DNA of 59,877 nt from Pseudomonadota bacterium. Its GTDB lineage: Bacteria > Myxococcota_A > UBA796 > SXON01. A model generated the notes under the pieces. The model had not been told where the DNA came from and made no database searches. It was given only the letters and a program-made list of their open reading frames with translations. Location: positions 1 to 59,877 of the forward strand of contig SXON01000033.1 of NCBI GenBank assembly GCA_005778355.1, written 5' to 3'. Made by a program: the position numbers and the translations under genes. Below are positions 32,731-41,286 of the stretch, piece after piece. Position 1 is the stretch's first letter, and each line of letters opens with the position of its first letter.

Positions 32731-35700
32731 GCCGAGCGCCCGGCCAACGCCTCGCGCGCCCGCACCAGCTCCGCCTGCCCCACGGGGGCCATGCGCGCGA
32801 AGGTGCCGAGCGCAGCCAGCGCGCGCTTCAGCTCGGCAGGGCAGGGAGAAACTCGGTGATTGGCCAGCACTGCGTCGAAGGTGCTGCCGAGGGGCCAGAA
32901 CTGGAACCCGGTGGTGGGCGGGGAGGCCTCGGCGAGGCGGAGCACCTCCCGCGCGTGCACCATCGCCACATCGAGGCGACCGAGTCGTTGTTCCACCCCG
33001 GCGAGCACGCCGAGCAAGAGAACCCGCTCGGCGTGGTGCGGCCCCTCGCCGAGCACACGCTCCAGCTCACTGGCCACCGCGACCGGGTCGAGCTGTCGAG
33101 ACTCCAGTGTCCAAGCGTCGTAGGCGGCGCTCCAGGCCCGGAGCTGAACATTGCCGCTTCGCGGGAGGTAGCCGCGGAACGTGTCCATCGCGGCGTGCGC
33201 CGCCGAGAGATCGCCGAGGGCCAGCCGCGCGAATCCGAGCGAGGCGTAGGCGCTCGCGGCGCGCTGGTTGTCGCCGAGTGTACGGAAACCCTCGATGGCG
33301 CGCTGCGAGGCGGCGATCCCGTCGGCCAGCTCGCCCATCGCCTGGTGGTACACCGAGCCGATAAGCTCCACGTAGGCCACCGTGGGCAAGTGCCCGGAGC
33401 CCCCAGCTGACTCCCGCGCGGCCCGGCGCCAGCGCGCTGCCAGCCGGTGCAGGCCCCCGACGCCGGCGCCAATCGCCCCGCTGCCGTAGGCCAGGGCAAG
33501 CTCCCGGGGCTCCCCCGCCAGCTCGGCGTAGTTGATGGCCGACACGTTGGCGTGTAGCAACTCGGGGAGTTCGAGCGAGAAATACGCTGCCTCCGCGAGC
33601 CCCTGGTGGGACTCGGCCACCGCCCGCATCCGGGCTCGCTCCCCGCCGTCGGGACGCGACCGAACCCCGGCGAACAGGTGCCAGGCCTGCCTCGCACATC
33701 CGAGCAGGAGGTCGAAGACCAGGCCCACCCGACCCTCCGGGACGCCCAGCCCCATCCGAGCGAGCGCGTGACGAAAGTGGAACTTGGCGCGCGGGTAGTC
33801 CACGAGATTCAGGCTCGACGCGCCGAGCATCGCCGCCCACCGCGCCTCGCGGCCCGCCTGCACGGGGCCGCGGGCGAGGGCGAGTGCTCGCCCCAGGAGG
33901 TCGCGCGCGTCGGCGTGCGCGTGCTGTCGCATCGCGACGGTGGCCGCGTTCTCGAGCGCCGAGATGGCCTCCTCGTCGGCGGCCGCGCGCTCGTAGTGCC
34001 ATGCGAGCACCGCCCAGTCCGGCTCGCCCCCAGCGTGCTCCTGGTACCACTGCCCGACCCGGTGATGCAGCGCCCGCCGCTGCGCGAAGGGCAAGAGGTT
34101 GTAGGCCACCTCGTGCGTGATCGCGTGCCGGAACGACCACGAGGGCGCCGAGTCCGAGGGCTCCGGCGCGATGAGCCCCTGTCGCGACAGGTTCGCCAGC
34201 GACTCGGGCACTTTCCCCGGGTCGGCCTCGCGCGGGAGAACATCGCCAACCGCGCGCTCCGGAAAGCTCCGACCCACCACGCTCGCCACCTTGGCGGTGA
34301 GCTGGGCGGCGGGCGCCAGCGCGTCGATGCGCGCCATGACCACGCCCTCCACGTGGGCCGGGAAGGTGCGCGAGGCCTCCTCCTCGTCGAGCACCCAGCC
34401 GTTCGCGGTCGAGCGCAGTACCGACGCGTCACACATCGCGAGCACCAGCTGCTCGCAGTAGAAGGGATGACCGCCGCCGCGGCCGTAGACCGTCTCCACT
34501 AGCCCGGCGGGCGGCTCGTCCCCGAGGAGGTGCCGCACCATCTGGCCGACCTCGACCCGGCTCATCGCGCCGAGGTCCACGCGATCCAGGCGTGCCACGA
34601 GCGCCCGCAGATCCGAGTTGGCGTCGTCGCCGAGCGGCCTCGAGCCGATCAGGATGTCGAGGCCCGGCAGTCGTGACTCGACTTGCGACAGCAAGCGGCA
34701 GGATGCGGTATCGAGCCAGTGGGCGTCGTCGATCGCGAGCAGAACGCGGCCGCGACGCAGCCGCCGCTCCAACAGCGCGCAGGTGAGGTCGGCCACCGCG
34801 TCGGCGCGGGCGGCCGACTCCATCTGGCTCGCGGCGAGGCTCCCGGGCGCCACGAATCGCCAGGTGCCATTGAGCAACGACGCGCGCTGCGCGAGCTCGG
34901 AACCGAGCAGGGCCAGCGTGTCGTCGAGTGTCCAGCCTTCCACCAGCGCATCGAACACACGACGCCATGCGAAATAGGGCGCCTGCTGCTCCACCGCGCC
35001 CCCCTCCCCGTCGATGAGGTAGGCACCTCGGGCCTCGGCGGCGCTGGCGAGCTGGTTCACCAGCATCGACTTGCCGATCCCGGGCTCCCCCAGGATCGCG
35101 CCACGGAGCCGCCCGGGGCCGGCATCCAGCGCCTCCAGGAGCCGCGCGCGCTCCGAGGCACGACCCACCGGCGCGGCCGCCGGGCGCCGGCGCGTGGCCG
35201 GGCCCTCTAGTGGCACGTAGCTATTCACCGGGCGTTCAAGCCCCTTCACCGCGAGCGTCCCCGCGGGCGCCACGTCGACCTTCCCGGCCACCGCCCGCGC
35301 CGTGGCCTCGTCGATGCGCACGCCCCCTCCCGCGTGGGCCAGGAGTCGCGCCGCGAGGTTCATCGGCGTGCCGATGCCGCCATAGCTCCGGCGCACCGGC
35401 GAGCCGAGAAGCCCGGTGTAGATGCGTCCCGTTGCCACCCCGACCGGTGCGCCCATCAGGCTCGCAGCGCGCAACGCCCGCGCGGCGTCGTCACCGTGCG
35501 AATGGCCAGGCAGCCCGAAGGCAGCCAAGAGCGTGCACCCTTTCTCGTCGATCACGAGATCGAGCACGTCGCCGCCGTGGTGGGTCACGTTGGCCACCAT
35601 CGGGGCGACGGCGCGGTCGAGCTCGGCGGGGCTGGGTGATACCCCCACATCGATGCTGGTGAAACACACCGTTACCGTGCGGAACTCGTTGAGCCACGCG

Positions 35701-36446
35701 GACTGGCCAGCCGACTGCCGCTCACGTACCAGCCGGGGCAGCCACCGGGCAACGGTGTCGGCGTCGAGCCCGGGGTCCGTCGCGAGGCGCACCGCCGCGC
35801 CGACCTCCGCGTGCCCCAGTGAAATGCCGGTGCCGTGCAGGCATTGAGCGCCCTCGGGGCGCGGCTCTCCGCTCACTCCTGCGGTGGTGGTGAAGGCGGT
35901 GGTGGCCACCACTTCGCCGGCAGCGGCGTGCCGGTGGGGGACACCGAGTCCCGCCACCGCCTCGCCCCCGAGAACGTGGATGCCCTCGCCGCCGCCAGGC
36001 GCCAGCGCCCAGGTCTGCACGGTGCCGTGTGAAAGCGACACCCGCTGGGGGAGCACACCGGCGGCCCCGTTGCGCGCGAGGGTCTGGATGGCCACCGCCC
36101 CGGACAGCGCCGCCCGGGCCGCCGCGCGCGCGCCACCGTGCCGCTGATCGAAGAATACGGCCAGCATGGCGTCGCCCGCGAAGGCGGCTACCTCGCCGCC
36201 GGCCTCGGCGAGCCGAGCGATCACCAGGGCGAAATGGACGTCGATCGTCTCGCGCAGTCGCTCGGCGCCCTCCGGCCCCATCGCCGCGTGCCGCTCGGTG
36301 AGCGCGGTGAAGCCCACCAGGTCGATGAAGCAGGTGGCGCCGCGCTCGCTCCAACCCGCGGGCAAAGCACCGCACTCGCCTGCAGCCAGCCGCCGGATGA
36401 GCCACGGCGGCAGGAACAACGCATTCGAGGGAGGTCGCACCGTCAC
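32727..36446 (-). CDS. Class III nucleotidyl cyclase, AAA/NACHT-like ATPase, TPR regulator
   Basis: From the GTG at 36446 the protein has 1239 residues; a GTG at 36440 is possible. Domain 1 is a class III cyclase (CFIDLVGFTALTER with metal Asp42; AFAGDAMLAVF with Asp92). Domain 2 (about 255-415) is a second cyclase fold of the type common in cyclase-ATPase proteins (VTVCFTSID, IDEKGCTLLAAFG, GTPMNLAARLL). Then an STAND-type ATPase has Walker A GEPGIGKS (453-460) and Walker B VLLAIDDAHW (about 568-577). From about 800 to the end, TPR-like helices follow. It is cytoplasmic and probably switches cyclase output on ligand or partner binding. It is convergent with the cNMP-EAL gene, a plausible downstream reader. 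Confidence 0.88.
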   Translation of the reverse strand: MTVRPPSNALFLPPWLIRRLAAGECGALPAGWSERGATCFIDLVGFTALTERHAAMGPEGAERLRETIDVHFALVIARLAEAGGEVAAFAGDAMLAVFFDQRHGGARAAARAALSGAVAIQTLARNGAAGVLPQRVSLSHGTVQTWALAPGGGEGIHVLGGEAVAGLGVPHRHAAAGEVVATTAFTTTAGVSGEPRPEGAQCLHGTGISLGHAEVGAAVRLATDPGLDADTVARWLPRLVRERQSAGQSAWLNEFRTVTVCFTSIDVGVSPSPAELDRAVAPMVANVTHHGGDVLDLVIDEKGCTLLAAFGLPGHSHGDDAARALRAASLMGAPVGVATGRIYTGLLGSPVRRSYGGIGTPMNLAARLLAHAGGGVRIDEATARAVAGKVDVAPAGTLAVKGLERPVNSYVPLEGPATRRRPAAAPVGRASERARLLEALDAGPGRLRGAILGEPGIGKSMLVNQLASAAEARGAYLIDGEGGAVEQQAPYFAWRRVFDALVEGWTLDDTLALLGSELAQRASLLNGTWRFVAPGSLAASQMESAARADAVADLTCALLERRLRRGRVLLAIDDAHWLDTASCRLLSQVESRLPGLDILIGSRPLGDDANSDLRALVARLDRVDLGAMSRVEVGQMVRHLLGDEPPAGLVETVYGRGGGHPFYCEQLVLAMCDASVLRSTANGWVLDEEEASRTFPAHVEGVVMARIDALAPAAQLTAKVASVVGRSFPERAVGDVLPREADPGKVPESLANLSRQGLIAPEPSDSAPSWSFRHAITHEVAYNLLPFAQRRALHHRVGQWYQEHAGGEPDWAVLAWHYERAAADEEAISALENAATVAMRQHAHADARDLLGRALALARGPVQAGREARWAAMLGASSLNLVDYPRAKFHFRHALARMGLGVPEGRVGLVFDLLLGCARQAWHLFAGVRSRPDGGERARMRAVAESHQGLAEAAYFSLELPELLHANVSAINYAELAGEPRELALAYGSGAIGAGVGGLHRLAARWRRAARESAGGSGHLPTVAYVELIGSVYHQAMGELADGIAASQRAIEGFRTLGDNQRAASAYASLGFARLALGDLSAAHAAMDTFRGYLPRSGNVQLRAWSAAYDAWTLESRQLDPVAVASELERVLGEGPHHAERVLLLGVLAGVEQRLGRLDVAMVHAREVLRLAEASPPTTGFQFWPLGSTFDAVLANHRVSPCPAELKRALAALGTFARMAPVGQAELVRAREALAGRSA

Positions 36447-36509
36447 CGGTGATCGGATCGTAGCATCGAACACTACACGGATACGGTAGAAGGGGGGCCA
36501 GGAGTGACC

Positions 36510-39461
36510 ATGCCGGAGCGCGTCTTGATCCTCGGTGGCGGCCCCGCCGGCCTCGTCGCAGCCTTCGAGTTGAGCGAACCCGCCCTCGGCGGGCGGTTCG
36601 ACATCACGGTCGTACAGCAGGGCTGGCGCCTCGGCGGCAAGTGCGCATCCAGCCGAAACGCGGCGCGCGCCTACCGCAACGAGGAGCACGGGCTGCACGT
36701 GTGGTTCGGCTTCTACGAGAATTGCTTCGCGACGCTCAATCGGGTGTACGCCGCGCACCCGAGCCCGCCCTACCCCGACGCATGGTCCGCGTTCTTCCCT
36801 CGCCCCTACACCGTGCTCGGTGGCGGCCCACAGGGCAACCCCGAGCAATGGCCCGTGGAGTTCCCCACCAAGCGCGGCCGGCCCGGCGACGGCTCGCCCA
36901 TTGAGGAGCCGGTCAACCTCGTTGCGTACCTCTTCCACCAGCTCGTCAACGTGACCAAGCGGGCCCTGGCCGAGGCCCGCGCCGGGGCCAACCTCCCGGT
37001 CGCGGCGGCCCTCGCCGTCCTCGAGGCGGAGCTCGATCTCGCAACGTTGGCGCTCGGCGCGCTCACACCGGCCACCCTCGTCGACAAGTTGCTCGCCGCG
37101 AGCGTGTCGTCGGGCGCCGTGGGCCTCCTCGACAAGATCGCCGACGTGGTGGACCGCGTCTTGCTCACCCTCGCCGGCAGCGTGAGTCCCGTCAACCAGC
37201 TCCTCGAGATCGCCGACATCGGCCGCGCCATCCTCGTTGGCTTGTTCGACCCCACCGACCGCGCCATGCAAGACAACGACCTCGACGTGCTCGACAAGTA
37301 CGAGCTCAAGGACTGGCTCCGGCGCCACGGTTGCCGACCGGACAGTCTCGATAGTAGCTTTATACGCGCCGTGTACGAGGCCTTCTTCGAGTATGATGGC
37401 GGCGACCGGACCCGGCCGAGCTACGCCGCCGGCACCGCCGTGCGGGTGCTCTTGCGTTGCGGGCTTGGCTACAAGGGCGACGTGCTCTACCTGCCGAGGG
37501 ACGGCTTCGGCGAGGTCATCATGGCGCCGGTCTACGAGGTGCTCAAGGCACGCGGCGTCAAGTTCAAGTTCTTCCATCGTGTCACGAGCATCGAGCTCGA
37601 CGCGGCCGGGCAGAAAGTGGAGAAGGTCCAGCTCTCCGAGCAGGCCCGCCTCGCGCCGGGGCTCCCACAGTACTCGCCACTGGTCGGGGTGACCATCGGC
37701 CCCGACACTGTGATCCACTGGCCAGCCGAGCCGGTGTGGGGGCAGATCGACGGGGGGAAACCCACCCCCGCGCCGGACTACGAGTCCTACTGGGACAACA
37801 CGAGCGTGGGCACCGCGACCCTCCTCGATGGCGCTGATTTCGATAAGGTCATCCTCGCCATTCCCGTCACGGCGCTGCGCGAGGTCGCCGCGCCGCTCAT
37901 GGCCGCCCGCGGGATCTGGCGCGCGCTCGTCGATGGGCTTCGTCCCGTGCCCAACATCGCCATGCAAATCTGGGCCGACAAGACGACCGCCGAGCTCGGA
38001 TGGACGCGGCCCCCCGCGCTCGACGCCGGACCGTCGCCTTTCGACGTGTGGACGGAGATGAACCCCACGCTCGCCCGAGAGGACTGGGGACCGGGCGGCC
38101 CGAAGTCACTCCACTACCTGTGTGGCGTTTTTTCGTCCGACCTCGTACACCGGCCGCGCAGCGCGGCGAGCACCCTGGCCGAGTCCCATGCCGAAGCCCG
38201 GAAGGCCGCGATCAGCTACCTCGAGACCGAGGGGCGCGGCCTCTGGCCGGGCGCCTACGCGCCAGGACGCGTGTTTCGCTGGGAAACCCTGCACGACCCC
38301 GCCGGCGGCTACCGGACGGCGCGACTCGACGCCCAGTTCGTCAAGCCCAACGTCGACCCGAGCGAGGTGACCCACCTCTCCCCCCCCAGCACCACGGATC
38401 TCAGGTTCTACGCGGGCGACACGGGCTTCGCCAACCTGGTGATCGCAGGCGACTGGGCACGCACCGGGATCAACTCGGCCTGCGTAGAAGGCGCCTTCAT
38501 GTCGGGACGGCAGGCCGCGCGCGCGCTCATGGGCAGCTGGTTCGACGTGCCCGGCGAGTTCTGGATGTCGCGACGACCGCACCTGCTCTCCGGGCTTGGC
38601 AACCCGAAGCCCGCCTACGTGGACTGGATTGGGCGCGGCGAACAATGTATGCCCGGGCCGGGTGCCATGACCGGCGCCAAGCTCACCGTGTTCGAGACCA
38701 ACGGCAACCTCGCGCGGATGCAGTTTCTCGTGGATCGCTACCTCAACAACGTGTGTGGCACGCCCAACCGCTGGCAGGTGTTCAGCAACAAAGTCCTGGT
38801 GAGCTTCATGGACGCCACCATGACCACCTCGGGCGCAGCCATCGGGCAGCTCCCGGACCGGGAGTGCGCGGTCTGGATGATGCTGCGCGAGGGACCGAAC
38901 CTGCGTTTTTGGATGCCGTACATCGTGGTGGACACCTCGATCGCGATGGTGACCGGGCGAGAAACCTGGGGATTCCAGAAGGAGCACGGCCGGGTCGAGG
39001 TGCTCGTGGACGACTGGATCGCCCGCGGCACCATCTTCGACCCGCTCGCCTCGACCAGCGTGGGCCGGGAGGAGGAGTTGGTGGGCGCGAAGCGGCTCGC
39101 CCCCGGGGCGGGCGGCCTGCTCACCACGATCTCGAGCTTCGCGGGCGCGGTGGCGGGGAGCCTGGTGGCCGAACTGCTCAACGCGCCGCAGCCCGTCGTG
39201 GTGAACCTCAAGCAGTTCCGCGACGCGGCCGACCCCGGGCGCGCCTGCTTCCAGTCGATTGTCCAGAGCAACTTCCGCATCGACAACTTCCTCGGCGGGC
39301 GCGTGCTCACCGGGCCCTTCGAGCTCCGCTTCGCGAACTACGGGAGCCACCAGCTCGCGAGCGACCTCGGTGTACCCGCCGTGAGCACACCGAGCCTCGC
39401 CGCCCAGATTGAGATGGACTTCACGGCACTGGCGGGTACGGAGGTCTGGCGATTCCGCTAG
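36510..39461 (+). CDS. FAD amine-oxidase/desaturase-like protein fused to acetoacetate decarboxylase-like domain
   Basis: From the ATG at 36510, with GGAG five bases upstream, the protein has 983 residues (GTG at 36504 adds two). Residues 1-700 are an NAD(P)/FAD oxidoreductase: Rossmann motif VLILGGGPAGLVAAFEL, WRLGGKCASSRN and EEHGLHVWFGFYENCF as in carotenoid or squalene desaturase-like flavoproteins, ending with AGDWARTGINSACVEGAF. From about 715 a second domain resembles acetoacetate decarboxylases (FWMPYIVVDTSIAMVTGRET, WGFQKEHGRVEV). The substrate is unknown, probably a hydrophobic isoprenoid or polyketide. Its 3' end overlaps the convergent, homologous oxidoreductase by 41 bases. Confidence 0.85.
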   Translation: MPERVLILGGGPAGLVAAFELSEPALGGRFDITVVQQGWRLGGKCASSRNAARAYRNEEHGLHVWFGFYENCFATLNRVYAAHPSPPYPDAWSAFFPRPYTVLGGGPQGNPEQWPVEFPTKRGRPGDGSPIEEPVNLVAYLFHQLVNVTKRALAEARAGANLPVAAALAVLEAELDLATLALGALTPATLVDKLLAASVSSGAVGLLDKIADVVDRVLLTLAGSVSPVNQLLEIADIGRAILVGLFDPTDRAMQDNDLDVLDKYELKDWLRRHGCRPDSLDSSFIRAVYEAFFEYDGGDRTRPSYAAGTAVRVLLRCGLGYKGDVLYLPRDGFGEVIMAPVYEVLKARGVKFKFFHRVTSIELDAAGQKVEKVQLSEQARLAPGLPQYSPLVGVTIGPDTVIHWPAEPVWGQIDGGKPTPAPDYESYWDNTSVGTATLLDGADFDKVILAIPVTALREVAAPLMAARGIWRALVDGLRPVPNIAMQIWADKTTAELGWTRPPALDAGPSPFDVWTEMNPTLAREDWGPGGPKSLHYLCGVFSSDLVHRPRSAASTLAESHAEARKAAISYLETEGRGLWPGAYAPGRVFRWETLHDPAGGYRTARLDAQFVKPNVDPSEVTHLSPPSTTDLRFYAGDTGFANLVIAGDWARTGINSACVEGAFMSGRQAARALMGSWFDVPGEFWMSRRPHLLSGLGNPKPAYVDWIGRGEQCMPGPGAMTGAKLTVFETNGNLARMQFLVDRYLNNVCGTPNRWQVFSNKVLVSFMDATMTTSGAAIGQLPDRECAVWMMLREGPNLRFWMPYIVVDTSIAMVTGRETWGFQKEHGRVEVLVDDWIARGTIFDPLASTSVGREEELVGAKRLAPGAGGLLTTISSFAGAVAGSLVAELLNAPQPVVVNLKQFRDAADPGRACFQSIVQSNFRIDNFLGGRVLTGPFELRFANYGSHQLASDLGVPAVSTPSLAAQIEMDFTALAGTEVWRFR

Positions 39462-41286
39462 CGGCGAGGATGGCGTCGGCACAATCGAGGCCGCTCTCGA
39501 ACGCACACTCGGCGCTCCCGCCGTTGATCCGGCCCTTCACCCAGTCGCCCGCCACGTAGAAGTCCGTGAAGTGGGTATGACCCGGGGCGATGCGGGTGCG
39601 GCTGGAGCCGGGCACGGAGAGCACGTAGCGCTCGCTGTCGACGTCGTTGATTCGCAGGTACTGGTGGGCGAGGTCGCCGCCCTCCAGGAGCTCGTAGCGG
39701 AAGCCGGACGCCACCTCGGTCGCCGGCCAGAGCCGCCCGCAGTGCGCGTCGAGCCAGTCCGACCACTCGGCGTTGATGTGCGCACTGTCGACCGGCGTGG
39801 GCGTGACGCCGCACAGGTAGATGCAGCCCCGCGGCGGCGCAGGGGACGGAGAGCCCTCGATGGGGAGCAGGTGCGACATGTCGGCCCACGACGAGAAGGG
39901 AGGGATGAAGCCCGAGTGCACGACCTCGCGGCTCGTCCAGCCCATCGCCTGCACCGTCTGCATCGTCCAGAGCTGGGCGCACTGCGTGGCCACCGATCGC
40001 ATCGTGGCGCGCATCAGCTTCCAGTCGTCGTTGGCGTCGTCGAGCGGCGTGTAGAGCGGCGACATGAAGGGCGTGGCGCCCACGACGATGTCGTAGTCGG
40101 TGCCGCGCTGCCAGGTGACGGTGCCCACCACCGGCCCACCGCGCTCCAGCTCCTGGCGCGACACGGCGGCCCCCTGGAGCTGGCTCCAGTCAGGGTCTTC
40201 CAGCCAGCAACGCAGGTTGCCCGTGGGCGCGGGCCGGTCGACCAGCGGCTGGTACTCCGTCACCCCGGGCGCGAGATCGGCCTGGCGGTCGACCACCACC
40301 TGCTCGACCTGCGTCTGCGTGGCGTCGAGCTTGAGCTCGCGGGCGCGGTGGAAGAAGAGGAACTGCACGCCTCGATCCTTGAGGACCTCGTAGAGCGGCG
40401 CAATCGCCACCTCCCCCATGCCGCCCTTCATTCGCCACACGGGCGCGCCCTTGTAGCTGACCCCCATCTGCAGGGCCGCCATGAGCATCGAGCCCGCTTC
40501 CACCTGCGGGTTGCCCTCGTCGCCGTCGGGGTAGGCGAACACGAGATCGTAGAGGCCCTTCACCACGGCGCTGTCGACCGTGTCGCGGCGGGCCCCGTGG
40601 TACGAGAGCCACGCGCGGAAATCCCAGTGGTTGATACGTTCCACGGGCTGTGTCAGCAACTGGTCGCGGTGAATCCCGTGCGTGATCGCCGCCATCAGGT
40701 CGGAGAGGGTGGCGAGCGCGTACGCGTCTTGTGGCGGTAACGCGAGCCGCCCCACGGCCTCCACCAGCCGCTCGAGCTCGCCGGCCACCTGGTCGAGGGC
40801 CATGAACGCGAGTCCCGGGGGCACGGGCAGGCCGATCCGAACAAAGAGACCGTCGATAGCACCGAACAACAGGTCGCGCAGGCTCGGATCGCCGGCCGGC
40901 TGGTCGCCCGGCACGCCGGGTCGCGCGGGGAAAGGGAGCGACCAGCGGTCGAGGGTGCCCGGCCGCCCGAAGGCCACGCGATCGATGGGCTCGAACGCGT
41001 CGAGCGCCTGCGGATAGGCCGGCGACAGCGTGCTCGCCCGCGCGCCGTACACGTCTCGGAGCACGTAGAACGCCGTGTCGTACCAGCCCATGAGCATGTG
41101 GAGGCCGTGCTCCAGGATGCGCCCGCTGGTGGCCTCGCGGCCGCTACCACACTTGCCGCCGAGTCGACCGCCGGGTTGCAGCACGGTGACCGAGAACGCC
41201 GCCTGGAGCGCCGGCGTGCGACTGAGCGCCCAGGCAGTCGCGAGGCCGCCGAGGCCGCCGCCGATAATCAAGACCTTCTTGGGCAT
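39421..41286 (-). CDS. FAD-dependent oxidoreductase, paralogue without decarboxylase domain
   Basis: From the ATG at 41286 the protein has 621 residues; the start overlaps the stop of the upstream LytM-MopE gene (TGATG), which decided it. It has the dinucleotide motif KVLIIGGGLGGLATAWAL, GGRLGGKCGSGRE, and LEHGLHMLMGWYDTAFYVLR, closely parallel to the fused neighbour's WRLGGKCASSRN and HGLHVWFGFYENCF. The C-terminal FAD motif is FYVAGDWVKGRINGGSAECAFESG. It probably acts on the same or a related substrate as its neighbour, possibly as a heteromer. It lacks the decarboxylase-like domain. Confidence 0.87.
   Translation of the reverse strand: MPKKVLIIGGGLGGLATAWALSRTPALQAAFSVTVLQPGGRLGGKCGSGREATSGRILEHGLHMLMGWYDTAFYVLRDVYGARASTLSPAYPQALDAFEPIDRVAFGRPGTLDRWSLPFPARPGVPGDQPAGDPSLRDLLFGAIDGLFVRIGLPVPPGLAFMALDQVAGELERLVEAVGRLALPPQDAYALATLSDLMAAITHGIHRDQLLTQPVERINHWDFRAWLSYHGARRDTVDSAVVKGLYDLVFAYPDGDEGNPQVEAGSMLMAALQMGVSYKGAPVWRMKGGMGEVAIAPLYEVLKDRGVQFLFFHRARELKLDATQTQVEQVVVDRQADLAPGVTEYQPLVDRPAPTGNLRCWLEDPDWSQLQGAAVSRQELERGGPVVGTVTWQRGTDYDIVVGATPFMSPLYTPLDDANDDWKLMRATMRSVATQCAQLWTMQTVQAMGWTSREVVHSGFIPPFSSWADMSHLLPIEGSPSPAPPRGCIYLCGVTPTPVDSAHINAEWSDWLDAHCGRLWPATEVASGFRYELLEGGDLAHQYLRINDVDSERYVLSVPGSSRTRIAPGHTHFTDFYVAGDWVKGRINGGSAECAFESGLDCADAILAASGIARPPYPPVP

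Noticed and set aside
36447..37967. Longer N-terminus for the cyclase gene
   Set aside because: The extension is antisense to the FAD oxidoreductase and lacks domain features; the cyclase domain begins just after the GTG at 36446.
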